A DNA stretch of 64,000 bases from Ruminococcus sp. (GCA_017542475.1 JAFXXD010000014.1:49446-113445), one strand, 5' to 3'. Positions 30,537 to 39,982 are shown, numbered from the stretch's first letter. Notes: generated by a model from the sequence alone, not told the origin. Made by a program: numbers and translations.

Positions 30537-32111
30537 CTATTCATTGATCTCAAAGCACACCGTGCTTGTATCCTTGAAGTCACCGTTGAATTCAAGATTT
30601 ACATCAAGGCTGCCGTCCTCGTTCTCATGAACTGTGACCTTGCGGACGAGCAGTCGCATATTAGCATCTGTGATGTACGGCTCGAGAAGCACCTCGTCAA
30701 GCATTTCTGCTGTGGACATCAGCTCGTCCCGACGTTTCTTACTGAGCTCGTCGAACCGCTTGCAGTCCTCTATCTTCTGAGTCAGTTCCGCTATCTCGGC
30801 TTCACGCTTTTCAACCATGCTGTTATACATCGGAGCATGCTCACGATCGTTGATACGCTCCATAAGTATGCCCTCTATCTGCGTTTTCAGAATGGCTATC
30901 TTCTCCGTGAACTCCTTTATCATTTTATCGTATTTCGGTTTCTTCTTGTTCCATTCCTTGACTATCTCGTCGTATTTTTTACTCGAATCAAGTATCTCCT
31001 GCCTGAGCAGAACAAGCTCGGTATGTATTATTTCATCTATCTGCCCCTCGCGTATCGTGTGTGCAGTGCAGTATTCATTGCCGTAGCGGTGGTTGCTGTT
31101 GCAGGTGTACTCTACCCATGAATGTCCCGCTACTGTCCGCTTCTTTGCTATAAGGCTCGCTCCACATTCGGCACATTTTATCATGCCACAGTATCTATGG
31201 ATAACATTCCCGAATTTTGACCTTGCGTTATTCTTCAATCTGCTCTCAAGAAGTATCTGTGCCTGATCAAAGGTCTCGCGGTCAATTATTGCGGGCATAT
31301 AATTTTCATGGCGATACTGTTCCTCTGGTGGTATCACATCTTTCGTCTTGTAAATCTTCGATGTTACGGTCTTATGATTAACGAGCGTTCCTGTATATGC
31401 TTCGTTTTGTATCAGACGTTTCACTGTTGTCTGAGCCCATAGGAATCTTTTGGCAATCTCAGTATGCCTCGGATTCTTCTTCCTGTGTGAAAAGTATTCG
31501 GGAGATTTTATACCGCGCCGATTGAAGTCCTTGGCGATAGTGCTCAGTCCGTATCCGGCAAAGAACTTCTCAAATACTTCTCTTATTATCGCCGCTGCTG
31601 TTTCATCTATCAGTATTTTACCTGTGTTCCTGTCCTTGTAGTAGCCCATCGGTAGATTCACAGGCATTCCAGTTTTCTGCTTTTGACGAATGCCTGCGCG
31701 GACTTTCTTTCCAATATCCTTAGCATAGAAGTCGTTGACGAGCTGCTTGAAGCCGATTATCATATCGTCGTTTTCATTTGATGAGTCGATGCCCTCGGTC
31801 ACTGAATACACCCGCACATTATTCTCGCGCAGGTAGTCTATGAACAGAGCTGTTCGAGTTCGGTGTCTGCCGAGTCGGGACAAGTCTTTGACGAGGAGCA
31901 CGTCGACCTTTCCGTCCTCGACTGCGAGCTCTATCTGATGAAGTCCTTTTCGCTCGAATGTCATACCAGACACATTGTCATCGAAGCTCTCGCCTGTAAT
32001 TTCGTATCCGTTCATCTCTGCATAGTCCACGAGTATCTGACGCTGATTCTGAAGACTGTTCATCTCAGTGTCCTCGTCTCGGGACAATCTGTAATATAAC
32101 CATGCTTTCAT
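30537..32111 (-). CDS. Large serine recombinase (integrase)
   Basis: 524 residues. The N-terminal resolvase domain carries the nucleophile in YYRLSRDED (Ser10), plus VKDLSRLGRHR. It is followed by the recombinase domain (GYYKDRNTGKILIDETAAAI, then RFLWAQTTVKRLIQNEAYTG), a zinc ribbon (KCAECGASL...YTCNSNHRYGNEYCTAH) and a coiled coil before a C-terminal beta segment. This is the complete domain set of large serine integrases that insert and excise mobile elements. GGAGGTAAAAAT precedes the ATG at 32111. It sits at the tRNA-Leu end of a lower-GC island and reads toward it. It is the probable mover of this island. Confidence 0.95.
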   Translation of the reverse strand: MKAWLYYRLSRDEDTEMNSLQNQRQILVDYAEMNGYEITGESFDDNVSGMTFERKGLHQIELAVEDGKVDVLLVKDLSRLGRHRTRTALFIDYLRENNVRVYSVTEGIDSSNENDDMIIGFKQLVNDFYAKDIGKKVRAGIRQKQKTGMPVNLPMGYYKDRNTGKILIDETAAAIIREVFEKFFAGYGLSTIAKDFNRRGIKSPEYFSHRKKNPRHTEIAKRFLWAQTTVKRLIQNEAYTGTLVNHKTVTSKIYKTKDVIPPEEQYRHENYMPAIIDRETFDQAQILLESRLKNNARSKFGNVIHRYCGMIKCAECGASLIAKKRTVAGHSWVEYTCNSNHRYGNEYCTAHTIREGQIDEIIHTELVLLRQEILDSSKKYDEIVKEWNKKKPKYDKMIKEFTEKIAILKTQIEGILMERINDREHAPMYNSMVEKREAEIAELTQKIEDCKRFDELSKKRRDELMSTAEMLDEVLLEPYITDANMRLLVRKVTVHENEDGSLDVNLEFNGDFKDTSTVCFEINE

Positions 32112-32136
32112 ATTTTTACCTCCATTCGTATTGGCA

Positions 32137-32164
32137 GTCGCAGCACCTTGCTTGGTGCTACGAC
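32137..32164 (-). other. Hairpin upstream of the recombinase gene
   Basis: 11-bp near-perfect stem GTCGCAGCACC / GGTGCTACGAC, loop TTGCTT, in the leader of the recombinase gene. No T run follows; it may be an att-site or regulatory structure. Confidence 0.5.
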
Positions 32165-32199
32165 ACACCATACCACAGACCTCCTCAGAAGTCTACTGA

Positions 32200-32508
32200 T
32201 TATTCTTTCGTTTCTGAAACTTCTACCTTATCAACAACATCTGTCAGTGGAGATTTGTCTACATCACCCGAATGGAGATAGTCACTAAGCAGAGACTTTA
32301 TGAACAGGTCGAAGCCTGCATTGTCCCCATTAAATATGACATTGACGTTTTTGATATTCGGCTCTTTGATTTTTCTTCCCAATATGTCACGCTCCTTTTG
32401 TGTCTCTCGTTTGTGTTTCTTGTATGAGTTGCGCTGTTCATTTTTCTCACTCCTTTCGACAGCTTTCGCGCCATATTTATTCGACTCCCTGTATCGGTGA
32501 GTCATCAT
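32200..32508 (-). CDS. Small basic mobile-element protein of unknown function
   Basis: About 102 residues. A very basic N-terminal half (SEKNEQRNSYKKHKRETQKERD) is followed by a folded-looking part (NIKNVNVIFNGDNAGFDLFI, then SLLSDYL). The start is uncertain: an ATG pair at 32505-32508 overlaps the upstream gene with only a weak GAGGG; a TTG further in (about 32379) has AAAGGAG well placed and would give a 60-residue protein of just the second half. Short accessory proteins of this sort sit before recombinase genes in many clostridial elements, but I cannot name a role. Confidence 0.55.
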   Translation of the reverse strand: MMTHRYRESNKYGAKAVERSEKNEQRNSYKKHKRETQKERDILGRKIKEPNIKNVNVIFNGDNAGFDLFIKSLLSDYLHSGDVDKSPLTDVVDKVEVSETKE

Positions 32509-32923
32509 TATCGACGATACCCTCGCGTTCACAGCGCATGATAAGGTCGTCGAGATTTATCTTTCCTCTCGTCCTGCGGACGTTGTTTACAGCTTCACGA
32601 CGAACGTCCTTGAGGTGATTTTTGCTCACGCCGAAGGTCTCTGCCAACAGCACAATGAGCATTTCCACCTCGACTGCGTATCGGAACAGTCCCTTTGATA
32701 TTTTTACTATGCCCTCATCGCTGGCTGCGGAGATGCACTCCGCGAGCTCAGGCACGAGCACATCTGACTTTGTTTTTATTGTCCGCGTTGCCAAGTATAA
32801 TCTCAGCGCGGACTCGATAAGTTCCGAGCGGCTGCCGTCATTATGAGAGAGATACTCGTCGCACTCGCGGAGCAAGTCCTCGGAAATATAGATCCCTGTC
32901 CTCACTTTCTCACTCATCGTCAT
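32477..32923 (-). CDS. Ribbon-helix-helix-type DNA-binding protein, copy B
   Basis: 148 residues. The N-terminus (SEKVRTGIYISEDLLRECDE, then GSRSELIESALRLYL) matches CopG/RHH DNA-binding domains. The C-terminal half (ISKGLFRYAVEVEML, then LKDVRREAVNNVRRTRGKIN) is shared with the upstream gene product (ICRGLFKLAVESAMQ, VDEVRHINGVIN). The start overlaps the upstream stop, so translation is coupled. RHH proteins in mobile elements often control copy number, excision or conjugative genes; which applies here is unknown. Confidence 0.8.
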   Translation of the reverse strand: MTMSEKVRTGIYISEDLLRECDEYLSHNDGSRSELIESALRLYLATRTIKTKSDVLVPELAECISAASDEGIVKISKGLFRYAVEVEMLIVLLAETFGVSKNHLKDVRREAVNNVRRTRGKINLDDLIMRCEREGIVDNDDSPIQGVE

Positions 32924-33329
32924 CACTTCTGTTCTGATAATCGTAGGCTTTCTCGAAGTTGATCACGCCGTTGATGTGACGGACTTCGTCCACGCACATT
33001 CCTCTGAGGTCATCGACAGTTTCGTCATCGACATCGTTGACTGCCGCTATAATGTGCGACTGCATAGCCGACTCGACTGCCAGCTTGAAAAGCCCTCGGC
33101 ATATTCTGTACTCCGAACCTTTTACTATTCCGTCGATAATTGACGTCAGGACGGGGGCGAGATACTCCGTTGCGATACCCGAATTGCAGTCAAGGTAGCC
33201 TGCATAAAATTTGATAGCGTCCTCGATGAACTCACTCTGAGAACGCGCATTTGCCGCCTTCAAATGACTCACCATCAGCTCTTTGGTTTCGGGGTAGAGC
33301 CAAACCGCCTGTTTTTCCTTTTTCTCCAT
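32910..33329 (-). CDS. Paralogue of the ribbon-helix-helix protein, copy A
   Basis: 139 residues, same plan as the next gene: a short N-terminal domain (KQAVWLYPETKELMVSHLKA, then RSQSEFIEDAIKFYAGYL) and the shared GLFKLAVE...DLRGMCVDEVRHINGVINF region. The N-terminal domain is a less obvious RHH. The ATG at 33329 follows GGAGGGCTTT; the longer frame upstream runs through hairpins and is not protein-like. The tandem paralogous pair suggests a heteromeric regulator. Confidence 0.78.
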   Translation of the reverse strand: MEKKEKQAVWLYPETKELMVSHLKAANARSQSEFIEDAIKFYAGYLDCNSGIATEYLAPVLTSIIDGIVKGSEYRICRGLFKLAVESAMQSHIIAAVNDVDDETVDDLRGMCVDEVRHINGVINFEKAYDYQNRSDDDE

Positions 33330-33375
33330 AAAGCCCTCCATTATTACTATCCGACCCGTGTCATACGCCTGAAAA

Positions 33376-33518
33376 TCGGTATCTTTCCTGATACCGACTC
33401 CCTGTGGGTAACACACGGGAAACTTACGACTCCTTTTGGCTGAACCTTCTTTTTCTGCTATTTTGCGGACGGCTTTGCCGGTCCGCTGTGACCGTTTCGG
33501 GGGCAGCGACCCCGAAAC
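33376..33518 (-). other. Structured leader between helicase-like gene and RHH pair
   Basis: 208-bp gap with three hairpins: TCGGTATC/GATACCGA (33376-33397), GCGGAC/GTCCGC (33465-33486) and GTTTCGGGG/CCCCGAAAC (33494-33518). Around them CCCGTGTGTTACC and CACAGGGA repeat partly in inverted order. This could be an origin of transfer, an excision site or an RNA control region; the sequence does not decide. Confidence 0.5.
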
Positions 33519-33537
33519 TTTATCCTGCAACAGACAG

Positions 33538-35304
33538 TCAACACCCGTTTTTCGGCACTTCCGTGTCTGCAAACATCTTCGACTTATCCAGCACTGCAAC
33601 GCTCATCTGACGGTCATCGGTGACGCGGACCGTTGTCGTGTTGCGCTTACCTTTCACGACCATGATACCGTCGTCGACCAGCTGCTGTATCAGACTATTC
33701 TTGCCAATGGAGAAGCTCTCGCCCATTTCTTTTGACAGCTTCACCACTTCGGACAGCGCCGCGTTCATGATGAGGTAGTAGCAGTTGTCATCTTCAAATC
33801 CGATGAAGCCTTTGCGGTTCATGTCGCAGTCGCTGCCAATGAAGTTGACACTGCACCTGCCGCTGTCGAGGAGACTTTTCAGCTTGTCGCAGAACTGATA
33901 CGAATAGTTTTCGTTCTCAACTATGCTGTTGTTGCGCACTGAACTGTTAACGATGATGTTTCTGAAAGAGCTCTTGTAGTTCTCCATGTCCTGCGCTCCT
34001 ATTTCTCCTTTTGCATTGAGAAATGCGAGCAGGAAGTCGAAGCCTATCATCATGTGCGCCAGCGTATCGGGAACTCTTGTATGGAAATTATCACACCTTG
34101 TCAGCAGCTCCGCAGTGACATCGGTTCGATAGTTTTTGTATGTATCCGACAGTCCCTGTACAAAACTATTTTCATCGCAGAGGTATGTTTCGCGCAGCCA
34201 GTCAACGTAGCTGTGCATAATTGACGCGAGCACGCCGTCCGCCGCAAGCTGTTGATACTCAGTCATCAGCGCAAGGTCAATGTCATCCGCTTTCATCTCC
34301 ACGATAAAATACCGCGCAAGACCGCTCTGAGAGATTTCTGGAACGTACTCCGCAGTTATGATACACATACCCGTCGGCGGACGCGACGGCTGCAATTCAA
34401 TTTTGCTATTCAACCTCGCACGCCCGATACGGTCGCCGTAGAAGCGCGCAAGGTTCTGCGCGGTGCTTTTCATTTCCGAGTCTCCGTATGTACCGTTCGG
34501 ATGCAGATCATCAACGCAGGTGAGAACGTCCTTGAGCGAATATATATTGCTGAGGATACTGTTGGCTGTGTCGTGAAACGACATCGGAAGTGTACTCGCA
34601 GTGAAGCTCCCGAAGAATGAACACATCAGCGCGGCAGTGGTTGACTTTCGTGTACCTGTTTTGCCGACCAGCACAGTTATGAACTTCGGTTCACAGCTTG
34701 CTAATTTCAGAAAGTGTTCCAACGGCGACAGGAATGTTACTGCAAGCAGCGGCAGCATTACTCGCTGCGGCAGCAGACCGTTTTCAAGAAGTGCTGTGAG
34801 ATAAAACAGCTTGTCCGCATTTGCAGGCGCGCTCCAATGGTAAGCGTTGAGCTTGCCTTGAAGTTCAACTGTAAACTGACTATCCGCAGACGGCATCAGG
34901 AACTCATACCGTTCATCGATTTTTCTCCAACCAGTCTGGCTGTACACGGTGCGGAACTCCACCTCAGCTTTCGTACTCATAATTGCATGACGTATTTTTC
35001 CGAGTGTGTTGTTCGCAGGCGAATACGAACCCAGCGAGCCCCACTTCTCAATAAGCCATTTCATGCTGCTCATCTCGTCTGCGGTAACTGTGACCGTCGG
35101 CATTGTCGTTCCGTTGGAATGTACAGCTCCGACCTCGAAGGCTTTGCGCTGCTCCGTTCCGTCGTCGAATGTTATCTCCGATTTCAACACGGGAACATAG
35201 TCGCACAACCTGACCGTTATGACCTTTCCCTTTCGCTCAGTCGTTTCGTACAGGCAGCCGTCCTTCACGCAATACGGCTCGTTGTAAATGTTGTTTTCAG
35301 TCAT
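33538..35304 (-). CDS. DUF927-like helicase / replication ATPase of a mobile element
   Basis: 588 residues. A central ATPase with Walker [17 protein letters not shown] (about residue 215), Walker B-like [11 protein letters not shown], and sensor-like [10 protein letters not shown] fits the DUF927 / phage primase-helicase type. The N-terminal ~150 residues resemble the DUF927 front part ([14 protein letters not shown], then [13 protein letters not shown]). The C-terminal part (from ~490) may be a winged helix. AAAGGAAGGATGATTG precedes the ATG. It is likely the replication or mobilisation ATPase of the island; a 1.6-kb repeat region that could be its origin lies directly upstream. Confidence 0.78.
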   Translation of the reverse strand: MTENNIYNEPYCVKDGCLYETTERKGKVITVRLCDYVPVLKSEITFDDGTEQRKAFEVGAVHSNGTTMPTVTVTADEMSSMKWLIEKWGSLGSYSPANNTLGKIRHAIMSTKAEVEFRTVYSQTGWRKIDERYEFLMPSADSQFTVELQGKLNAYHWSAPANADKLFYLTALLENGLLPQRVMLPLLAVTFLSPLEHFLKLASCEPKFITVLVGKTGTRKSTTAALMCSFFGSFTASTLPMSFHDTANSILSNIYSLKDVLTCVDDLHPNGTYGDSEMKSTAQNLARFYGDRIGRARLNSKIELQPSRPPTGMCIITAEYVPEISQSGLARYFIVEMKADDIDLALMTEYQQLAADGVLASIMHSYVDWLRETYLCDENSFVQGLSDTYKNYRTDVTAELLTRCDNFHTRVPDTLAHMMIGFDFLLAFLNAKGEIGAQDMENYKSSFRNIIVNSSVRNNSIVENENYSYQFCDKLKSLLDSGRCSVNFIGSDCDMNRKGFIGFEDDNCYYLIMNAALSEVVKLSKEMGESFSIGKNSLIQQLVDDGIMVVKGKRNTTTVRVTDDRQMSVAVLDKSKMFADTEVPKNGC

Positions 35305-35515
35305 TCAATCATCCTTCCTTTTTAAACTCGCTTTATTTGCCCTCAGAATCGCTCCGAGAGCTCGGGTGGTGCAGCTATCCCTCCTTCCTCCGCAGAACGC
35401 CAAAAAACACGCAACAAATGCGCGACACGGCGTCCTGTGCTAAGATTTTACTATCAAACTACCAAGACCACTCAAATCACCTGATACAGAGCTTTTCCGC
35501 TGTTAGCAAACTGCT

Positions 35516-36980
35516 GTCGCAAAACTAACAACTATCCGTTTTGCTATCGGCAGAAACAAAGATATATCGGCGTATGAAGCGCATTGGCAGTAAGTTAGCA
35601 ATTTTATAGCATAAGCCCTTGCGCAGTACCGTTCCTTCCGTTCCGCCTTGTATGACGCGAACGGAGTAGTTCACAGCTCGATGCGCTAAGCCCCTCCAAG
35701 AAAGGGTGCCCCTTCAGCCAATTTCGCAAGCTACTAAAAAACGAACCGTAACATTACGGCTCGGTAACCCGACTTGCTTCGGACACGCTACGGAACTATT
35801 GCGGCGCACTTAACTGCTGTGTTATCACTCCTGCGCAGGATATTTAATTGTCAAGATACTTTGCCCTCTAATTATAGAGAACTGGGAGAGGCGTTTTGAT
35901 AAGCCTTTCCGGCAAATTTTTCAGAAATTTCTCCATTTCTGAAAATCACCCTCTACTTATAAGGGAATGGGAAGGGCGTTTTGCACAGTCCTTTTTTTAA
36001 GATTTTTGTAGGACTGCACAAGCGCCAATAATTACGCTCAAATTATTTTGCTCTCTAATTATAAAGAACTGGGAGAGCCTGTTTTGCTACCCATTTCATA
36101 ATACTTTCATATTATTTTGTAGAGGCGCATAATTGTCGGCTCATCAAAGTTCCCATTTTTATCACCTCATATAGTAGCCGCTGGGAGAGGCTCTTTTGGG
36201 CAATGATTTTGATACTTTGTAGCCTTGCACAGAATCACACCTGCCGTTTCATACATATTGCCAAGTATAAAACTAACAGCTAATAGGTTTGCTATCAACA
36301 GAAATAAAGATATATCGACGTCTGAGTCCGCTTGGTAGCAAGTTAGCAATTTTATTACTGAAGCCCTTGCGCAGTATCGTTCCTTCCGCTCCGCCTTGCG
36401 TGACGTGAGCAGAGTAGTTTCTCAGCTCGGTGCGCTAAGCCCCTCCGAAGCTGTCGCGGCGCACTTAACTGCTGGGTATCACTCCTGCGCAGGATATTCA
36501 ATTGTCAAGATTCTATGTCCCTCTAATTATAAGGAACTGGGAGAAGCATTTTGTAGCCCTGTTTTCACAAACTTTGTGCATATGCACAAGCCTGTGAAAA
36601 TGTGTCCCGCTTATTTTGCCCTCTAATTATAAGGGAATGGGAGAGGCGTTTTGATACCCCATTTCACACAATTTTCATTTTAATTTGTAGAGCTGCATAA
36701 TTGTCAACACTTCAAAGTTCACATTTCTATCGTCTCCCTATTGTCGCCGGTGAGGAGGTCTGCCTTCAACGCCCTCTACTTATAAGGGAATGAGAGAGGG
36801 TTTTTTGAAGTTTGACTTTTAATAATTGGATATATGCACAAAACAAGGCTTTGCGTTTCGTATATATTACTACATATAAACTAACAACTAACAAGTTTGC
36901 AATCAGTGAAAACGAGGATATATCGACGCCTGAATCTGCTTGGTAGCAAGTTAGCAATTATTATGGTGGAATACTTGGTG
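35516..36980. repeat. 1.5-kb array of diverged direct repeats with no gene
   Basis: An ~80-bp block (AACTAACA...GATATATCG...GTTAGCAA, with GTTAG/CTAAC inverted ends) occurs at about 35520-35605, 36268-36350 and 36877-36960. The first two copies continue into a shared stretch (CCCTTGCGCAGTA, GTGCGCTAAGCCCCTCC, CGGCGCACTTAACTGCT, CTCCTGCGCAGGATATT). The segment 35693-35780 also holds nested inverted repeats like those at 17082-17201. Interspersed are seven short hairpin repeats. No open frame has a ribosome site. Directly upstream of the helicase-like gene. Confidence 0.8.
35864..36807. repeat. Seven copies of a 35-bp hairpin repeat
   Basis: Consensus begins CCCTCTAATTATAAGG and ends TGGGAGAGGCGTTTTG. 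Copies at 35864-35898, 35949-35983, 36051-36086, 36166-36199 (diverged), 36519-36553, 36619-36653 and 36772-36807. Spacing between starts is 85-350 bp. Several intervals hold their own different hairpin (for example TTTTCAGAAA/TTTCTGAAAA after copy 1 and CAGTCCT/AGGACTG after copy 2). Confidence 0.85.
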
Positions 36981-37012
36981 TATGAAGCATTTTTCACCTC
37001 CGAGGCGAAAAA

Positions 37013-37051
37013 AAATCGCACAGCAGTCCGTGCCGAACCACTGTGCGATTT
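37013..37051 (-). terminator. Terminator of the sensor-GGDEF gene
   Basis: 11-bp stem AAATCGCACAG / CTGTGCGATTT then T's on the minus strand. The island's right edge is probably just to its left. Confidence 0.88.
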
Positions 37052-37105
37052 ATAATTATAGTTTTATTTATAGACTTGCCGAGTCTCTCCTATAGCATTA
37101 TCCGC

Positions 37106-39040
37106 TTATTCTATATTCTTATGGACTGCCTTTTCAGCATACATCAGTGAATCCGCCTTGTTGATAAGCGCTTCAAGTTTTAGCGACTTTGAATATGGCT
37201 GCGAAGCATAACCGATACTTGCTATAACTAAATAAGGTTTTTCCGACGTTAGGTTATATTCCTCAATGATATCATGAAATGCTCTTATAAAAGAATCAAA
37301 CCAGCTATCAGCACTGTTCGCTGCAACAAAAGCAGCGGCAACAAATTCGTCTCCGCCGAATCTGGCACATATCGCATTGCTTCCGCAAGCCGCAGATATG
37401 GCTCGTCCAACAGTGATTATGGCGCTATCGCCCTCGGAATGACCATATGTGTCGTTTATCTTTTTCAAACCGTCCAGATCAATTGACAGTATTACAACAT
37501 CCATTTTCGATGTTTCGGTGTTATGAGCAGCTTTTTCCAGTTCATCATAAAATCCACGGCGATTTAGCAAGCCCGTCATTTCATCATGCGTCGACAGCAC
37601 TATATAACGGTTCCTGGCACGCATCATTTCAAGAGAATTGTTCACAAGACGCAGCCAGTTGCGGTACACCAGATTAAGTTTGCGTGACTCTGACAGATCC
37701 CTTTGCAGGACAGAGTAGCCAAAGGTCTTATTAGCAAAGTGTACAGGCGCAAAGTAAAAAACAGATGGCGGTTCGTTGTTTGAAAGCATATGCGGGAGCA
37801 TTTTTTTCGTGTCAAACAATATGCTTCTTTCGTCGCAACAGAAGGTGGGTCCGGTGCCCCCAGAATGCTCTGAAATTAGGCGCATTTGGGAAGGATAACG
37901 GTCATCATCCTGAGTGTAGTCCATCAGCCAGTCGGGCGACAGGCAAAGAAAGCAATGTCTGAACGGTCTTAGCAGATAAGTGCTGACCCAAATCTGATGA
38001 AGGCATTCATTCGGAGTTTTTACGCTTGTAAACTCCTCGGAAACATAGTTTTCCATAAGCAGACCGATGTCAATGTCATTGCCGCGTGATTCAAGACTAT
38101 AGTTGCGCATCGTGTAGTAAAGTGCATCACGGAAATTTGAAATAAAGCGCATACTGTCAGCCTTGCAGCCGCAGCTTTCACCTGTACGGAGATGCGAGCC
38201 TGTCTGCGACTCATAAGGCTCGATCGGTGCATCAGCTTCAAACACGGATCGTAGATAGTCGACTGCCTTTGCAGCCGTTAAAGTGTCATTCGAAGCAAAG
38301 GAGGTCAGTGGAGTATCATTCAGAGCAGCTTCCATAGTAGCCTCAAAGCCGATGATAATTGTATCCTTCGGTGTGAAAATGCCGCGCACCTTCAGTCGCT
38401 CAAGCAATCCGAGCGCCATATGGTCACTCGCACACAGATAGGCTTCTGCGAGGGACTTATGTCCTAATCCTATCTCATCGGCAAGGCTTTCACCGCTGGA
38501 ATACCAGAAATCACCGTATTCGATACGCTGTTCGGGCACAGTTATACCGAGTCTTGACAGTTCGTCCAGAAAGATAGCCAGTCTGTATTCGGCAACAGGA
38601 TTATCCTTGGGCCCCGTGAGAATACAGATATCACGCTTTTCATGCACCACAGCAACATGGCGGCACATTTCACGCAGTATCGGCTCATTGTCATTTTCAA
38701 CACACTTATAGTTATCAAGTGGGAGTTCAAGAGTTACAACCGGTATATTACAGTCAGTTCTGAGGCGATTCATTATCTTGTCAAGTGCTTCGACAGTAGA
38801 GCCGCCACCAAAGGTGACAGCGTCCATGATAACACCATCAAACAGAGCAAAATTAGGCAGCTGGTAAATCATCTCCTCGCCCTGCTGATATGTCCTGTCA
38901 TGGTGCATTAGATTTGTCATTGTAGCGAATACAGCTGCATCATAGCCGTATTTCCGACATTGTTCGAATATACCGTCAAGGATACGCTGTCCGTGTAAAC
39001 ATTCGGGCATGGCTGTAAGTATACAGATACGTTTCTTCAC
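37106..39040 (-). CDS. Cytoplasmic sugar-sensor diguanylate cyclase
   Basis: 644 residues with no signal peptide, membrane helix or helix-turn-helix. Residues 1-290 are a LacI-type periplasmic-binding fold (ILTAMPECLHGQRILDGIFE, then ITVPEQRIEYGDFWYSSGES and CASDHMALGLLERL), closing with a Cys-Gly-Cys segment (GESCGCKAD). The middle (~300-460) resembles the sensor middle of the two hybrid regulators at 54967 and 62778. The C-terminus is an intact GGDEF domain (THDEMTGLLNRRGF, then CARFGGDEFVAAAF). It should make c-di-GMP in response to a sugar. GTG start with GGGGGAG ahead. Divergent from an AraC gene at the edge of the pectin cluster. Confidence 0.9.
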   Translation of the reverse strand: MKKRICILTAMPECLHGQRILDGIFEQCRKYGYDAAVFATMTNLMHHDRTYQQGEEMIYQLPNFALFDGVIMDAVTFGGGSTVEALDKIMNRLRTDCNIPVVTLELPLDNYKCVENDNEPILREMCRHVAVVHEKRDICILTGPKDNPVAEYRLAIFLDELSRLGITVPEQRIEYGDFWYSSGESLADEIGLGHKSLAEAYLCASDHMALGLLERLKVRGIFTPKDTIIIGFEATMEAALNDTPLTSFASNDTLTAAKAVDYLRSVFEADAPIEPYESQTGSHLRTGESCGCKADSMRFISNFRDALYYTMRNYSLESRGNDIDIGLLMENYVSEEFTSVKTPNECLHQIWVSTYLLRPFRHCFLCLSPDWLMDYTQDDDRYPSQMRLISEHSGGTGPTFCCDERSILFDTKKMLPHMLSNNEPPSVFYFAPVHFANKTFGYSVLQRDLSESRKLNLVYRNWLRLVNNSLEMMRARNRYIVLSTHDEMTGLLNRRGFYDELEKAAHNTETSKMDVVILSIDLDGLKKINDTYGHSEGDSAIITVGRAISAACGSNAICARFGGDEFVAAAFVAANSADSWFDSFIRAFHDIIEEYNLTSEKPYLVIASIGYASQPYSKSLKLEALINKADSLMYAEKAVHKNIE

Positions 39041-39074
39041 TGTTGCTCCCCCTATGCAGGTGTAATGTATACAT

Positions 39075-39103
39075 ATTATACCACAAAGATTCTGTCAGTT
39101 CAA
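39075..39103 (-). promoter_or_regulatory. Promoter of the sensor-GGDEF gene
   Basis: Minus-strand TTGAAC, 17-bp spacer, TATAAT. Confidence 0.75.
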
Positions 39104-39139
39104 CAGCTTATGTTAAAGGCGGGAAATGCAAAGTTTTCA

Positions 39140-39169
39140 TTGACTTATTTGCTTCCTTTGTGTTAGAAT
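39140..39169 (+). promoter_or_regulatory. Promoter of the AraC-type regulator
   Basis: TTGACT, 18-bp spacer, TAGAAT, divergent from the sensor-GGDEF promoter. Confidence 0.7.
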
Positions 39170-39189
39170 AGATACAAGGAGGGATGAGT

Positions 39190-39975
39190 ATGAAGTGTTT
39201 GTGCGTTGGCTATCATCATATACACGACGAAAAATTCACAGTTGACCGTCCCGACGGATCGGGCGACTGGCTGATGCTCATTGTTAAAACTCCTGCGGTA
39301 TTTTATATAGACGGCGAAGAGATACATACCAAGGCGGGAACATATATCATATTTCCGCTCCATGCACCGCTGAAGTATTCAGCTGACGGCGGCGAATATA
39401 TTGACGACTGGCTCCACTTCTTCCCCGACGAGGAGGATATGCGCTTGTTCAGCGAGCTTGATATTCCGCTGAACAAGCCTGTACATATCGGCGATGTGAA
39501 CGCTGCTTCTGCTATAATGCGGAATATCTGCTTTGAATTTTACTCTGCACATCAGAATCGCAGCGAGATAGTAACGCTGTATCTGCGTATGATGTTCTAC
39601 AAATTTAATGAGCAGGCGCGCTTCCACTACAGTGACACATTCCTTACAGAGACTAAGTATATGCACAGCCTGTTATGGATACGCGAGTCGATATTCCGCT
39701 GGCCCGAGCAGGAGTGGAATGCCGATTTTTTCGCAGATGAGCTCGGTATCAGCCGCTCACGCTTCCAGCATCTGTATATCACAGCCTTTGGCTCGACTAT
39801 GATGCAGGACATAATCGACAGCCGTATCCAAAGAAGCTGCGAACTTCTGAAAAGCTCTGAAATGAAAATAGAAGAGATCGCGGAGAGCTGCGGATACAGC
39901 AGTGTTTCCCATTTTGTTAAGCTGTTCCGTGAAAAAACGGGGGTGACTCCTGCTGCATACAGAAAAAACAGTTGA
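39190..39975 (+). CDS. AraC-family transcriptional regulator
   Basis: 261 residues. An N-terminal cupin-like sugar domain (about 10-110: VKTPAVFYIDGEEIHTKAGT, then IIFPLHAPLKYS) is followed by a linker and a double helix-turn-helix at the C-terminus (FFADELGISRSRFQHLYITA, then IEEIAESCGYSSVSHFVKLF and GVTPAAYRKN). ATG 39190 fits AAGGAGG; the ATG at 39184 is too close. It faces the lyase gene convergently. It probably activates the pectin enzymes in response to an oligosaccharide. Confidence 0.94.
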   Translation: MKCLCVGYHHIHDEKFTVDRPDGSGDWLMLIVKTPAVFYIDGEEIHTKAGTYIIFPLHAPLKYSADGGEYIDDWLHFFPDEEDMRLFSELDIPLNKPVHIGDVNAASAIMRNICFEFYSAHQNRSEIVTLYLRMMFYKFNEQARFHYSDTFLTETKYMHSLLWIRESIFRWPEQEWNADFFADELGISRSRFQHLYITAFGSTMMQDIIDSRIQRSCELLKSSEMKIEEIAESCGYSSVSHFVKLFREKTGVTPAAYRKNS

Positions 39976-39982
39976 CGAAAAA

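Noticed and set aside
35864-36807. Hairpin repeats considered as a CRISPR array
   Set aside because: Repeats are imperfect, intervals are 50 to over 300 bases and unequal, and no cas gene is present.
36167-36957. Two similar small minus-strand frames (about 60 codons each, starting LTCYQADS) in the island repeats
   Set aside because: Their resemblance follows from the underlying DNA repeat; starts are TTG without ribosome sites, and the third repeat copy encodes a different sequence.
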